From the NCBI GenBank assembly GCA_038244815.1, contig JBBRTB010000028.1, positions 1 through 52,459 on the forward strand: a stretch of 52,459 nucleotides of DNA. The letters are read 5' to 3'. The notes under the pieces were generated by a model. That model had not been told where the DNA came from. It saw nothing but the letters and a program-made list of their open reading frames with translations, and did no database searches. Positions 16,696 through 27,548 of the stretch are shown here, piece by piece. How positions within the stretch are numbered: position 1 is the stretch's first letter; the number at the start of each line of letters is the position of its first letter. The DNA comes from DASVHS01 sp038244815. GTDB taxonomy: Bacteria > Acidobacteriota > Thermoanaerobaculia > Gp7-AA8. A program made the position numbers and the translations under genes.

Positions 16696-17502
16696 GTGAC
16701 GACCTGGTTCGAAGCGCTCAATGAGCTGGCGGCGTCGAACGCCCCATTCGTCGCCGTCACGGTGGTGGACACGCTCGGCTCGACGCCGCAGGATCGCGGC
16801 TCGAAGATGCTCGTGACCGCGGAAGGCCGCGTCCACGGCACCACCGGTGGGGGCAGGATCGAAGCCCGCTGCCTGGCGGAGGCGAAAGCTCTGCTCGACG
16901 ATCCCACAGCGCCGAAGACGCGCTTTTTCCAGTGGAGCCTGGAGAAAGACATCGGCATGACCTGCGGCGGTGTCGTGCGCGTGTACTTCGAGGCCTTCAA
17001 CGTGACGCGCTGGAACATCGTCGTGTTCGGCGCCGGACACGTCGCGCAGTCGGTCATCGAGCTGTTGTCGAAGCTCGACTGCCGAATCACCTGCATCGAT
17101 CCCCGCCAGGAGTGGCTGGCACGGATCCCCGATTCGCCGAAGATCACAAAAATCAAAGCATCCGACATGGCCGGCGAAGTGGCGAAGATTCCGGAGCAGT
17201 CGTTCGTGGTGCTGATGACGATGGGGCATTCCAGCGATTCGCCGATCCTCGTCGAGATCCTGCGCAACCGCACGTTCCCGTACCTCGGCGTCATCGGAAG
17301 CCATTCCAAAGCGAAGAGACTGAGGCAGGACATCGCCGCCGCGGGGTTGCCCGAGGAAGCGCAGAAGGCGTTTCGTTGCCCGATCGGACTGGAGATCGGA
17401 TCGGACGCACCGGCCGAGATCGCGGTCAGCGTGGCCGCGCAACTGCTCGAGGAGAGAGACCGGCTCTATGCAAGTCAGCCTGCGTCGCGCCAGCGAGCGT
17501 GA
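16696..17502 (+). CDS. xdhC: XdhC family molybdenum cofactor insertion protein
   Basis: A 268-residue protein. The N-terminal part (1-95) is the XdhC/CoxI domain, with VDTLGSTPQDRGSKMLV and GTTGGGRIEARCL. The C-terminal part is a Rossmann-type XdhC domain with VVFGAGHVAQSV and YLGVIGSHSKAKRLR. XdhC binds Moco, promotes its sulphuration and inserts it into xanthine dehydrogenase. The GTG start gives the family N-terminus. Divergent from allantoinase; its 3' end overlaps the following GNAT gene by 35 bases. Confidence 0.93.
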   Translation: MTTWFEALNELAASNAPFVAVTVVDTLGSTPQDRGSKMLVTAEGRVHGTTGGGRIEARCLAEAKALLDDPTAPKTRFFQWSLEKDIGMTCGGVVRVYFEAFNVTRWNIVVFGAGHVAQSVIELLSKLDCRITCIDPRQEWLARIPDSPKITKIKASDMAGEVAKIPEQSFVVLMTMGHSSDSPILVEILRNRTFPYLGVIGSHSKAKRLRQDIAAAGLPEEAQKAFRCPIGLEIGSDAPAEIAVSVAAQLLEERDRLYASQPASRQRA

Positions 17503-18004
17503 CATTCCTGACATCGAGTGCGTGATCCGCGAGTCCATCGCCGGCATCAGCAGTCGCTCGTACGATCCCGCCCAGGTGAAAAGCGCGCTCGCGTACATCG
17601 CTCATCTCGACCACGAGCTCGTCGATGACCAGACGTACTTCGTGGCGGAGAGCGGAGGGGAGATCGCCGGCTGCGGCGGTTGGAGCCGGCGCGCCAGGCT
17701 GTACGCGGGCAGCGGCTCGAGCAGCGATGATGCGCAGTTGCTCGATCCCTCACGCGACGCGGCGCGCATCCGGGCCATGTTCGTCCTTCCACGATTCGAG
17801 CGGCGAGGGATCGGAAAGATGATCCTGGAGCGATGCGAGCGCGATGCGCGCGAAGCGGGATTTCGCAGGATCGAGCTGATGGCCATGCTGAGCGGCGAGG
17901 CCATGTACGCGGCCTGCGGTTACCGCGCCGTCGAGAACGTACCGGCGAAGCTCGAGGACGGAACGCCGTTTCCGCTGACGCGAATGGAGAAAACTGCTTG
18001 TTGA
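17468..18004 (+). CDS. GNAT family N-acetyltransferase
   Basis: A 178-residue acetyltransferase. The acetyl-CoA loop is RRGIGKMILERCERDA, preceded by the strand AARIRAMFVLP and followed by FRRIELMAMLSGEAMYAACGY. Substrate unknown. It begins inside the 3' end of xdhC, and its TGA overlaps the TTG start of the next gene, so it is co-transcribed. Confidence 0.88.
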   Translation: MQVSLRRASERDIPDIECVIRESIAGISSRSYDPAQVKSALAYIAHLDHELVDDQTYFVAESGGEIAGCGGWSRRARLYAGSGSSSDDAQLLDPSRDAARIRAMFVLPRFERRGIGKMILERCERDAREAGFRRIELMAMLSGEAMYAACGYRAVENVPAKLEDGTPFPLTRMEKTAC

Positions 18005-18873
18005 GGCGCGCGCTGCTGGTGCTGCTCGCCGCCGCCTGCGCGTCGCGCGGTCCGAAGCCCGCGCCGCAGAATCCGTCGCCGATGGTGGAGAGCACACGCG
18101 CGCACGAGCGCGTGCAGCAACGGCCTCCCGGCGGAAAACAACTCACGATCGCCGATGTCCTCGCCAAACCGGTCGAGTTCGAGATCACCCCAGCCTGCGC
18201 CAGCAGTCCGCCCTGCGATCTGGTCGTTCACTTCCTCGGCCCGTCGTGGCTGCCGATGCAGGCAGCGGAAGACACGGGACGTCCGCTCGTCGTGGCCTCC
18301 GTGAATCTCGGCGCGGGCGGATCGCGCTTCGCCGCACCGTTCGCCGCCGATCCGACGCTCTTCACGCGGTTGCGCGAGCGCATCGCCGCGCTGTCGCCGC
18401 CGCTTCGCGCCACTTACCTCTCCGGCTTCAGCGCCGGGTACGGCTCCATCCGCGAGATCCTCAGGCAGCATGCGGACACGATCGACGGCGTCCTGCTCAT
18501 CGACGGAATGCACACCGGCTACCTTCCCGAAGGGAAAGGGCTCGCCGAAGGCGGCAGGCTGGACGAGTCGAAGCTCCTGCCGTTTCTTCGTTACGCGGAG
18601 TGGGCCGTGCGCGGCGAGAAGCGATTCGTCGTCACGCATTCGGAGATCTTTCCCGGCACGTACGCCAGCACCACCGAGACTTCCGACTGGCTTCTCAAAC
18701 AGCTCGGCATGTCCCGAAAGCCGGTCGTGCAGTGGGGACCTCACGGGATGCAACAGCTCAGCGAGTCACGCCGTGGATTTTTCACCGTACTCGGATTCGC
18801 GGGGAACAGCGCACCCGATCACCTCGACCAGCTACACGGTCTGGCGACGTTTCTACCAATGCTCTGGCAATGA
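18001..18873 (+). CDS. Putative lipoprotein alpha/beta hydrolase
   Basis: About 290 residues. The N-terminus RRALLVLLAAACASRG looks like a lipoprotein signal with a cysteine, though the lipobox is not ideal. The nucleophile elbow is YLSGFSAGYGS (GxSxG type), followed by VLLIDGMHTGYLP, and a late histidine is present near the end (DHLDQLHGL). This suggests a periplasmic or membrane-anchored esterase or peptidase of unknown substrate. I chose the TTG at 18001, which overlaps the upstream stop (TTGA); no ATG fits. The long open frame from 17833 is a shadow of the GNAT gene. Confidence 0.65.
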   Translation: MRRALLVLLAAACASRGPKPAPQNPSPMVESTRAHERVQQRPPGGKQLTIADVLAKPVEFEITPACASSPPCDLVVHFLGPSWLPMQAAEDTGRPLVVASVNLGAGGSRFAAPFAADPTLFTRLRERIAALSPPLRATYLSGFSAGYGSIREILRQHADTIDGVLLIDGMHTGYLPEGKGLAEGGRLDESKLLPFLRYAEWAVRGEKRFVVTHSEIFPGTYASTTETSDWLLKQLGMSRKPVVQWGPHGMQQLSESRRGFFTVLGFAGNSAPDHLDQLHGLATFLPMLWQ

Positions 18874-18916
18874 GCAGACATCGATGAATTTGCTCGTCGC
18901 TTTACTGTTGGTCTTC

Positions 18917-18965
18917 GCCTCGGGCCTCGGTTGGTCCCCGGGCGGTCGGTCCGCGGCCCGAGGCC
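18917..18965. repeat. Inverted-arm heptad element (GCCTCGG / CCGAGGC)
   Basis: Two GCCTCGG heptads (18917-18930) followed by TTGGTCC, a short GC-rich loop, then GGCCCGAGGCC (18955-18965). The arms pair into a hairpin between two genes. The right arm places GAGG 5 bases before a GTG that may start the next gene. Confidence 0.8.
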
Positions 18966-18968
18966 TTC

Positions 18969-19520
18969 GTGTATGCTTCGCGGCTCATGCCGCACAACTA
19001 TCCGCAGGAGGCCGCCCTCCGCGACGGCCGGCACGTTCTCATCCGCCCGTTCCAGGAATCGGACGTCGACTCGCTGTACGACTTTTTTCATCGCCTGCCG
19101 AACGACTACAAGCGTTTCGCCTGGGACAACGTCGACAACCGGTCGCTCATCGAGTCGTGGGGACGGAACATCGATTACGCGAAAGTGTTCCCGCTGCTCG
19201 CCCTCGACGGGCACCACATCGTCGCCGATGCCACGCTGCACCGGCTGGACGGACCGCTACGGCTGGTCGGCCGCATCAAGTGGATGATCGATCCCGCTTA
19301 TCGCGGCGTGGGCCTCGGCACGGCGCTCGTGAATCTGCTGGTCGGCATCGCCCACGAGCGCGGCTTGCGCCACGTCAACTCGATGCTCATCTCCGACCTC
19401 GAAGCGGACGCCGTGAAGACGCTGGAAACGCTCGGTTTCGACGCGCTCGTGCAGCTGGGATACGGAACGGACCCGGACGGCAATCAGCACGACATGACCA
19501 AGCTGATTCTTAAGCTGTAG
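18969..19520 (+). CDS. GNAT family N-acetyltransferase
   Basis: A 183-residue acetyltransferase with LRDGRHVLIRPFQESDVDSL at the N-terminus and acetyl-CoA loop YRGVGLGTALVNLLVGIA. The C-terminal half has DAVKTLETLGFDALVQLGYG. It resembles the Pat-type or RimJ-like GNAT group; the substrate is unknown. The start is uncertain: a GTG at 18969 has GAGG from the upstream repeat 5 bases away, while an ATG at 18987 gives the more usual N-terminus (MPHNYPQ) without a clear ribosome site. Confidence 0.85.
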   Translation: MYASRLMPHNYPQEAALRDGRHVLIRPFQESDVDSLYDFFHRLPNDYKRFAWDNVDNRSLIESWGRNIDYAKVFPLLALDGHHIVADATLHRLDGPLRLVGRIKWMIDPAYRGVGLGTALVNLLVGIAHERGLRHVNSMLISDLEADAVKTLETLGFDALVQLGYGTDPDGNQHDMTKLILKL

Positions 19521-19521
19521 G

Positions 19522-20232
19522 TCACCGCGCCAGCCGGCCGTGCACGTGACGCACGAACGACAGCAGCAGCGACGCTTCACGCCTGGACAGCGCCCGTTTT
19601 CCAGCCAGCGACTGCAGCTCCGCGCACATGCGATCGGGAGCCGTGTCAGCGAAAAACCCGACGTCGATGAGCAACGCGCGCGCGTGTTTGTTGAGTGCGG
19701 CGATCAGCTCGCCGGGCGCACTCGCGCCGAGGTCTGAGGGCCGATCGCCGCGATCCGGTTTGGAAAGCTCGTAGCAGAAGACGGCCACGGCCTGCGCGAG
19801 GTTCATGGTCGGTGACTCTGTCGAGGTCGGCACCGACGCGGTGCGCTGGCACATGGCGATTTCCTGCCCGCTCAGCCCCCAGGTTTCCCGTCCGAACACG
19901 AGTGCCAGCGTCTCATCACCCCCGAGCGTCCGCGATGCGACACGAGCGACCTCGGCGGGAGTGAGCTGCTCGTGGACATGGCGCTCCCGGGCGGCGGTCG
20001 TGGCCACGCTCATGTGCGCGTCGGCGAGCGCCTCGCCGAGCGTCTCGACGTAGCGAGCGCCCTGCAGCACGTCGCCGGCTCCCGACGCCCACCAGATCGA
20101 TTTCTCGTCCGGCTCCGGCGGCCGCGGACCGGCGATCACGAGGTCGCGGAACGCGAAATTCTTCATGGCCCGAGCCGCCGCACCGACGTTGCCCCCTTCC
20201 TGCGGCTCCACGAGAATGACCCGTACCTTCAT
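19522..20232 (-). CDS. trmJ: TrmJ-type SPOUT RNA methyltransferase
   Basis: A 236-residue SPOUT methyltransferase of the TrmJ group, which 2'-O-methylates position 32 of tRNAs. Motif 1 is NVGAAARAMKNFAF; the knot region has LALVFGRETWGLSG and VPTSTESPTMNLAQAVAVFCYEL. The C-terminal ~70 residues are the helical extension typical of TrmJ. Convergent with the GNAT gene (1-base gap) and divergent from hppD. Confidence 0.88.
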   Translation of the reverse strand: MKVRVILVEPQEGGNVGAAARAMKNFAFRDLVIAGPRPPEPDEKSIWWASGAGDVLQGARYVETLGEALADAHMSVATTAARERHVHEQLTPAEVARVASRTLGGDETLALVFGRETWGLSGQEIAMCQRTASVPTSTESPTMNLAQAVAVFCYELSKPDRGDRPSDLGASAPGELIAALNKHARALLIDVGFFADTAPDRMCAELQSLAGKRALSRREASLLLSFVRHVHGRLAR

Positions 20233-20284
20233 GTGAGCGGATTATGATCGAGTGACCGATGTGTTGGATGACCCGGAGGATTCG

Positions 20285-21415
20285 ATGACTGCCACCGTGA
20301 CCCATGAGAAGAACGAGCAGAGCGCCCGCGGCGAGAATCCGCTCAAACTGAAGCGGATCCATCACGTTGAGTTCTGGTCCGGAAACGCCAAGCAGTCGGC
20401 GTACTACTACCGCAAGGCATTCGGTTTCTCGCAGATCGCCTATAGCGGGCTGGAGACGGGCAACCGCATGGCCGCGTCGTACGTGCTGGCGCAGGGGAAA
20501 ATCCGCTTCGTCATCACGACGCCGCTGACGCCGCATCATCCCGGCGCCGAGCACATCCGCAAGCACGGCGATGGGATCTACGACGTCGCGCTGCTGGTCG
20601 AGGACGCGGACTTCGCGTTCGCCGAGGCTGTGAAGCGTGGAGCGAGAGTAGCGGTCGAGCCGCATGACATGCACGACGAGCACGGCAGCGTCCGCCGTGC
20701 CTCCATTCACACGTACGGCGACACGGTGCACACCTTCATCTCGTACAAGGACTACAAAGGCGCGTTCCTCCCTGGCTACGAGGCCGCGGAGGTCCGCGGC
20801 GACGACAGCGGTCTCCTGGTCATGGATCACATCGTCGGCAATGTCGAGCTCGGGAAGATGAACACCTGGGCCGACTACTACAGCCAGGTGATGGGCTTCT
20901 CGCGCTACATCACGTTCGACGACAAGGACATCTCCACCGAATTCAGCGCGCTCATGTCCATCGTCATGTCGGACGACAACAAGCTCGTCAAGTTCCCCAT
21001 CAACGAGCCGGCTCCGGGCCGCAAGAAGAGCCAGATCGACGAGTACCTCGACTGGTACAACGGTCCGGGCGTCCAGCACGTCGCTCTTCTGTGCGGTGAC
21101 ATCATCGAGACCGTGACGAAGCTCAAAGCGAACGGCGTGGAGTTCCTGAGCGCACCTGATTCGTACTACAAGGAGCTGAAGACGCGCGTCGGCAAAATCG
21201 ACGAGCCGATGGAGCGGCTGCGCGAGCTCAACATCCTCGTGGACCGCGATCCTGAGGGCTACCTCCTGCAGCTCTTCACCAAGCCGGTCGAGGATCGTCC
21301 CACGCTGTTCTTCGAGATCATCCAGCGCAAGGGCTCGCGCGGGTTCGGCAAGGGAAACTTCCGGGCCCTCTTCGAGTCGATCGAAGCGGAGCAGGCAAAG
21401 CGGGGTAATCTGTAA
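20285..21415 (+). CDS. hppD: 4-hydroxyphenylpyruvate dioxygenase
   Basis: A 376-residue Fe(II) dioxygenase that turns 4-hydroxyphenylpyruvate into homogentisate. Iron ligands are visible in RIHHVEFWSG (His), GPGVQHVALLCGDI (His) and LFFEIIQRKG (Glu). I chose the ATG at 20285 because CGGAGGA lies 4 bases upstream; the GTG at 20252 has none. First gene of the tyrosine/homogentisate operon. Confidence 0.96.
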   Translation: MTATVTHEKNEQSARGENPLKLKRIHHVEFWSGNAKQSAYYYRKAFGFSQIAYSGLETGNRMAASYVLAQGKIRFVITTPLTPHHPGAEHIRKHGDGIYDVALLVEDADFAFAEAVKRGARVAVEPHDMHDEHGSVRRASIHTYGDTVHTFISYKDYKGAFLPGYEAAEVRGDDSGLLVMDHIVGNVELGKMNTWADYYSQVMGFSRYITFDDKDISTEFSALMSIVMSDDNKLVKFPINEPAPGRKKSQIDEYLDWYNGPGVQHVALLCGDIIETVTKLKANGVEFLSAPDSYYKELKTRVGKIDEPMERLRELNILVDRDPEGYLLQLFTKPVEDRPTLFFEIIQRKGSRGFGKGNFRALFESIEAEQAKRGNL

Positions 21416-21434
21416 CGCCAGTCAGCCCTGCGTC

Positions 21435-22736
21435 ATGACAATGACCGAGCGTCCGCCGACAACGAAGCTCGCGTACAACACCGGCTTCGCCAACGAGTTC
21501 GCCACTGAAGCGATCGCGGGAACACTTCCGCAAGGGCAGAACTCGCCCCAGCGCGTCGCTCGCGGCCTCTACGCGGAACAACTGAGCGGCACGCCGTTCA
21601 CGGCCGCGCGGAGCGTCAACCGGAGGTCGTGGCTCTATCGCATCCGCCCGGCGGTGAAGCACGAGCCGTTTCGCAAACTCCGCAACGGTGATGCCCTGAC
21701 CGAGGGGACACCGAATCAACTGCGATGGGATCCGTTCCCGATTCCGTCGAAGCCCTGCGATTTCATCGATGGCGTGACCACGATCTGCGGCAACGGAGAT
21801 CCGGCCATGAGCACGGGCATCCGCGTGCACGTCTACGCCGCGAACCGCTCCATGACCGAACGCTTCTTCTACGATGCTGACGGCGAGTTGCTGCTCGTTC
21901 CGCAGCAGGGACGCATCGTGGTGAGGACGGAGCTCGGTGTTCTCGACGCCGGGCCCGGCGAGATCTGCGTCATTCCGCGCGGGGTGCGGTTTCGCGTCGA
22001 GGTCGACGGGGACGTACGCGGCTACGTCTGCGAGAATTTCGGCGCGCTGTTCCGTCTGCCGGATCTCGGTCTGATCGGCGCGAACGGACTGGCCAACGCC
22101 CGCGACTTCCAGACGCCCGTGGCGGCGTACGAGGACCGCGACGGTGACTTCGAGCTCGTAGCGAAGTTCCTCGGCAATCTCTGGACGGCGCGCATCGATC
22201 ACTCGCCGCTCGACGTGGTGGCCTGGCACGGCAACTACGCACCGTACAAGTACGATCTCGGGCGGTTCAACGCCGTCAACAGCGTGTCGTTCGATCATCC
22301 CGATCCGTCGATCTTCACCGTGCTCACCTCGCCATCCGAGGTTCCCGGAACCGCCAACTGCGACTTCGTGATCTTTCCGCCGCGATGGATGGTGGCGGAG
22401 CACACCTTCCGTCCGCCTTACTTCCACCGCAACGTGATGAACGAGTACATGGGGCTGGTTACCGGTGTCTACGACGCCAAGGCGGAAGGATTCGCGCCGG
22501 GCGGCGGCAGCCTGCACAACTGCATGTCCGGCCACGGTCCCGACGCCGCCACGTACGAGCGCGCCTCCTCGGCCGGGCTGGCGCCGCAGTTCGCCGGCGA
22601 TACGCTGGCCTTCATGTTCGAGAGCCGTTTCGTGCTGTGCCCCGGCGAGGTGGCCATCGAAGCCCCGCAACTGCAGCGCGATTACTGGGAATGCTGGAAG
22701 ACGCTTCAGAAAAACTTCCGGCCGGACGAGCGGTGA
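21435..22736 (+). CDS. hmgA: Homogentisate 1,2-dioxygenase
   Basis: A 433-residue ring-cleaving Fe(II) enzyme that produces maleylacetoacetate. The metal-site block FHRNVMNEYMGLVTG, then GGGSLHNCMSGHGPD, gives the His/Glu/His ligands. It begins 19 bases after hppD. Its stop overlaps the GTG of the next gene (GTGA), indicating coupling. Confidence 0.97.
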   Translation: MTMTERPPTTKLAYNTGFANEFATEAIAGTLPQGQNSPQRVARGLYAEQLSGTPFTAARSVNRRSWLYRIRPAVKHEPFRKLRNGDALTEGTPNQLRWDPFPIPSKPCDFIDGVTTICGNGDPAMSTGIRVHVYAANRSMTERFFYDADGELLLVPQQGRIVVRTELGVLDAGPGEICVIPRGVRFRVEVDGDVRGYVCENFGALFRLPDLGLIGANGLANARDFQTPVAAYEDRDGDFELVAKFLGNLWTARIDHSPLDVVAWHGNYAPYKYDLGRFNAVNSVSFDHPDPSIFTVLTSPSEVPGTANCDFVIFPPRWMVAEHTFRPPYFHRNVMNEYMGLVTGVYDAKAEGFAPGGGSLHNCMSGHGPDAATYERASSAGLAPQFAGDTLAFMFESRFVLCPGEVAIEAPQLQRDYWECWKTLQKNFRPDER

Positions 22737-23506
22737 GGGAGTCGGTTCGTGTCCTTCTCGACTCGCTGATCGACTATGCCGGCCTCTTTCCGCCGGCGTC
22801 GCTGCCGCTGGACGAAGCCATTCGCAACTACGATCGCTATCGCCGCGGCGAATTCGCCTGGGCTCTCGGCCGCTTCGTGGTTCCGGCGGCGCGGATGGGC
22901 GAGGTGCCGTCCGACTTTCCGCTGAGCGTCGTGGCTTCGTCGGCCGACTCGATTCCCGACGCGCATGTCGTCGAAGTCAAGGCAAAAGACGCGGAGGAGA
23001 TCGATCTCATCAAGCAGCAGGCGGCCAAGCAGATGATCTACATCGAAGTCGCCGATATCGATCTCATCGACATCATCGGCCACTACGGATTTCGCGCGAA
23101 GATCCGCACCGGCGGCGTGACCGCGGACGCCTTCCCGGCGGTCGAGCACGTGGCGTCGTTGATTCGAGCCTGCCGCCAGAAGAACGTGCCGTTCAAGGCC
23201 ACGGCCGGCCTTCACCATCCCGTTCGCTGTGCGAAGCCGTTCACGTACGAGCCCGATTCGCCGTCCGGTACGATGCACGGCTTCGTCAACGTGTTCGTGG
23301 CGGCCGCCATGCCGGGTGCGGCGCCGCTGATCCTGAGCGAGGAAAATCCGCGCGCGTTCGGCTTCGACGATGGAGGAGTGTGGTTCCGCGACCTCCGCGT
23401 CACCACCGACGAGCTGCGCCGCGTCCGTTCGCGTTATGCGATCTCGTTCGGCTCCTGCTCGTTCGAGGAGCCCATTCGCGATCTCCAGGAACTGGGGTGG
23501 CTGTGA
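22733..23506 (+). CDS. Uncharacterised protein between hmgA and fahA
   Basis: A 257-residue soluble protein that I cannot assign to a named family. Alternating strands and helices (VVEVKAKDAEEIDLIKQQAA, then IYIEVADIDLIDIIGHYGF, then AKIRTGGVTADAFPA, then FKATAGLHHPVR) look like a beta/alpha barrel. Possible active-site residues are in FKATAGLHHPVR and FGSCSFEEPI. The GTG start overlaps the hmgA stop (GTGA). The pathway needs maleylacetoacetate isomerase between HmgA and FahA, and no glutathione-transferase-like MaiA is present here. The position therefore makes this a candidate for a non-orthologous isomerase or an auxiliary enzyme; that is inference only. No signal peptide or membrane segment. 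Confidence 0.75.
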   Translation: MRESVRVLLDSLIDYAGLFPPASLPLDEAIRNYDRYRRGEFAWALGRFVVPAARMGEVPSDFPLSVVASSADSIPDAHVVEVKAKDAEEIDLIKQQAAKQMIYIEVADIDLIDIIGHYGFRAKIRTGGVTADAFPAVEHVASLIRACRQKNVPFKATAGLHHPVRCAKPFTYEPDSPSGTMHGFVNVFVAAAMPGAAPLILSEENPRAFGFDDGGVWFRDLRVTTDELRRVRSRYAISFGSCSFEEPIRDLQELGWL

Positions 23507-23511
23507 ATCAG

Positions 23512-23704
23512 GCCTCGGGCCTCAGGCCTCGGGCCTCGGTTGAGCGCGCTGATCGCGCCTGGGTGGGTCCGGGCCTTCGGCCTCGGGCCTCGGTTGAGCG
23601 CGCTGATCGCGCCTGGGTGGGTCCGGGCCTTCGGCCTCGGGCCTCGGTTGAGCGCGCTGATCGCGCCTGGGTGGGTCCGAGGCCCGAGGCCCGAGGCCCG
23701 AGGC
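23512..23704. repeat. Composite repeat: heptad arms around 54-bp tandem units
   Basis: Left arm: four heptads (GCCTCGG, one GCCTCAG; 23512-23539). Middle: a 54-base unit starting TTGAGCGCGC, two full copies (23540-23593, 23594-23647) and a 30-base partial third (23648-23677). Right arm: four CCGAGGC heptads (23677-23704). Each full unit ends in two further GCCTCGG heptads. The 4+4 arms are perfect or near-perfect complements. It fills the whole gap between the unknown gene and fahA. Confidence 0.95.
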
Positions 23705-23711
23705 CTGGGCC

Positions 23712-24962
23712 ATGAACTCCTGGCTCGAATCGGCGAACGGGCACCCGGACTTTCCCATCGAGAATCTGCCGTTCGGTGTCTATCGCCGCGGTGCGGACCC
23801 GCATATCTGCGTGGCCATCGGCGACAGGCTGCTCGATCTCTTCGCCTGTCACGAAGCGGGACTGGTGACGGAGTGGGCGTGCACGCGGGCCACGCTCAAC
23901 GAGTTGATGTCGCGCGGGCGCGAGAACACGTCGCGCCTCCGGACGCGCCTCGTCGAGTTGCTGCGGGAGGATGCGCCGGAACGCCACGAGGTGGCCGGCC
24001 ATCTCGTTCCGCAGGCCGATGCCGAGATGCTGATGCCGTGCTCGATCGGCGACTACACCGATTTCTACGCCTCCATTTATCACGCCACGAACGTCGGCTC
24101 GATGTTCCGTCCGGACAATCCGCTGCTGCCGAATTACAAATACATACCGGTCGGCTATCACGGAAGGTCGTCGTCGGTGGTCATCAGCGGCACGTCCTTT
24201 CATCGTCCGCTCGGCCAGACGCGCGAGGATCCGTCGCTGCCGCCGGAGTACGGTCCGTCGAAGCGCCTCGACTACGAGATGGAAGTGGGCATGTTTATCG
24301 GGCGCGGCAACGGGCTCGGTGAGACGATTCCGATCCGCGCGTCGCTGCTGCACGTGTTCGGGCTCTGTCTCGTGAACGACTGGTCCGCGCGCGACCTGCA
24401 AACGTGGGAGTACCAGCCGCTCGGCCCGTTTCTGGCGAAGAACTTCACCACGTCGATCTCGCCGTGGATCGTAACCCTCGACGCGCTCGAGCCTTATCGT
24501 CTGCCTGTCCCGGCGCGGCCGGACGGCGACCCCGAGCCTCTTCCGTATCTCCGCTACGACGACGACCGCGCCTTCGACATCACCCTGGAGGTATCGCTGC
24601 GCTCGCAGCGGATGCGCGACGAGAAGATCGAGCCCTTCCGTCTGAGCCGCGGAGACTTTCGGGACATGTACTGGACCGTCGCCCAGATGGTGGCGCATCA
24701 CAGCTCGAACGGCTGCAATCTCAACGCGGGCGATCTGCTCGCCAGCGGGACCGTTTCCGGACCGGAGCGCGATTCGCGCGGTTGTCTCCTCGAGCTGACG
24801 TGGCGCGGCACCGAGCCGATCCGGCTGCCGGACGGCGAGGAGCGGCGTTTCCTCGAAGACGGCGACGAGGTGATCATGCGCGGCTGGTGCGAACGGGAGG
24901 GCTTGCCGCGCATCGGCTTCGGCGAGTGCCGCGGCACGGTTCTTCCGGCGCGGCGTGAGTAG
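23712..24962 (+). CDS. fahA: Fumarylacetoacetase
   Basis: A 416-residue hydrolase that splits fumarylacetoacetate into fumarate and acetoacetate. Active-site blocks: SIGDYTDFYASIYHATNVG (metal aspartate), YKYIPVGYHGRSSSVV, LDYEMEVGMFIG (metal glutamates) and NDWSARDLQTWEYQPLGP. The ATG lies 7 bases after the composite repeat; the only Shine-Dalgarno-like sequence is GAGG inside the last heptad. Confidence 0.97.
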   Translation: MNSWLESANGHPDFPIENLPFGVYRRGADPHICVAIGDRLLDLFACHEAGLVTEWACTRATLNELMSRGRENTSRLRTRLVELLREDAPERHEVAGHLVPQADAEMLMPCSIGDYTDFYASIYHATNVGSMFRPDNPLLPNYKYIPVGYHGRSSSVVISGTSFHRPLGQTREDPSLPPEYGPSKRLDYEMEVGMFIGRGNGLGETIPIRASLLHVFGLCLVNDWSARDLQTWEYQPLGPFLAKNFTTSISPWIVTLDALEPYRLPVPARPDGDPEPLPYLRYDDDRAFDITLEVSLRSQRMRDEKIEPFRLSRGDFRDMYWTVAQMVAHHSSNGCNLNAGDLLASGTVSGPERDSRGCLLELTWRGTEPIRLPDGEERRFLEDGDEVIMRGWCEREGLPRIGFGECRGTVLPARRE

Positions 24963-24978
24963 CGAATAGACTCAAGGG

Positions 24979-27423
<2,445 letters not shown>

Positions 27424-27507
27424 TGGGTCGTGTGGGTCGTGGGTCGTCGGTCACGGGGGCTTCATCGCTCAGACGCCCCCGTGACCCACGACCGACGACC
27501 CACGACC
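27424..27507. repeat. Inverted-arm heptad element (GGGTCGT / ACGACCC)
   Basis: The left arm repeats GGGTCGT with 7-base spacing, then CGGTCACGGGGGC to 27460; the right arm from 27475 is GCCCCCGTGACCCACGACC and further complementary heptads. The inner stem of about 11 bp (GTCACGGGGGC) is perfect. It sits directly after the glgP stop and may terminate it. Confidence 0.85.
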
Positions 27508-27548
27508 TACCCGGTTTCTTCCCAACACCCCACAGTGTCCAACCCCCC

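Noticed and set aside
23512..23704. Possible CRISPR array
   Set aside because: The 54-base units are contiguous with no variable spacers, and no cas gene is nearby.
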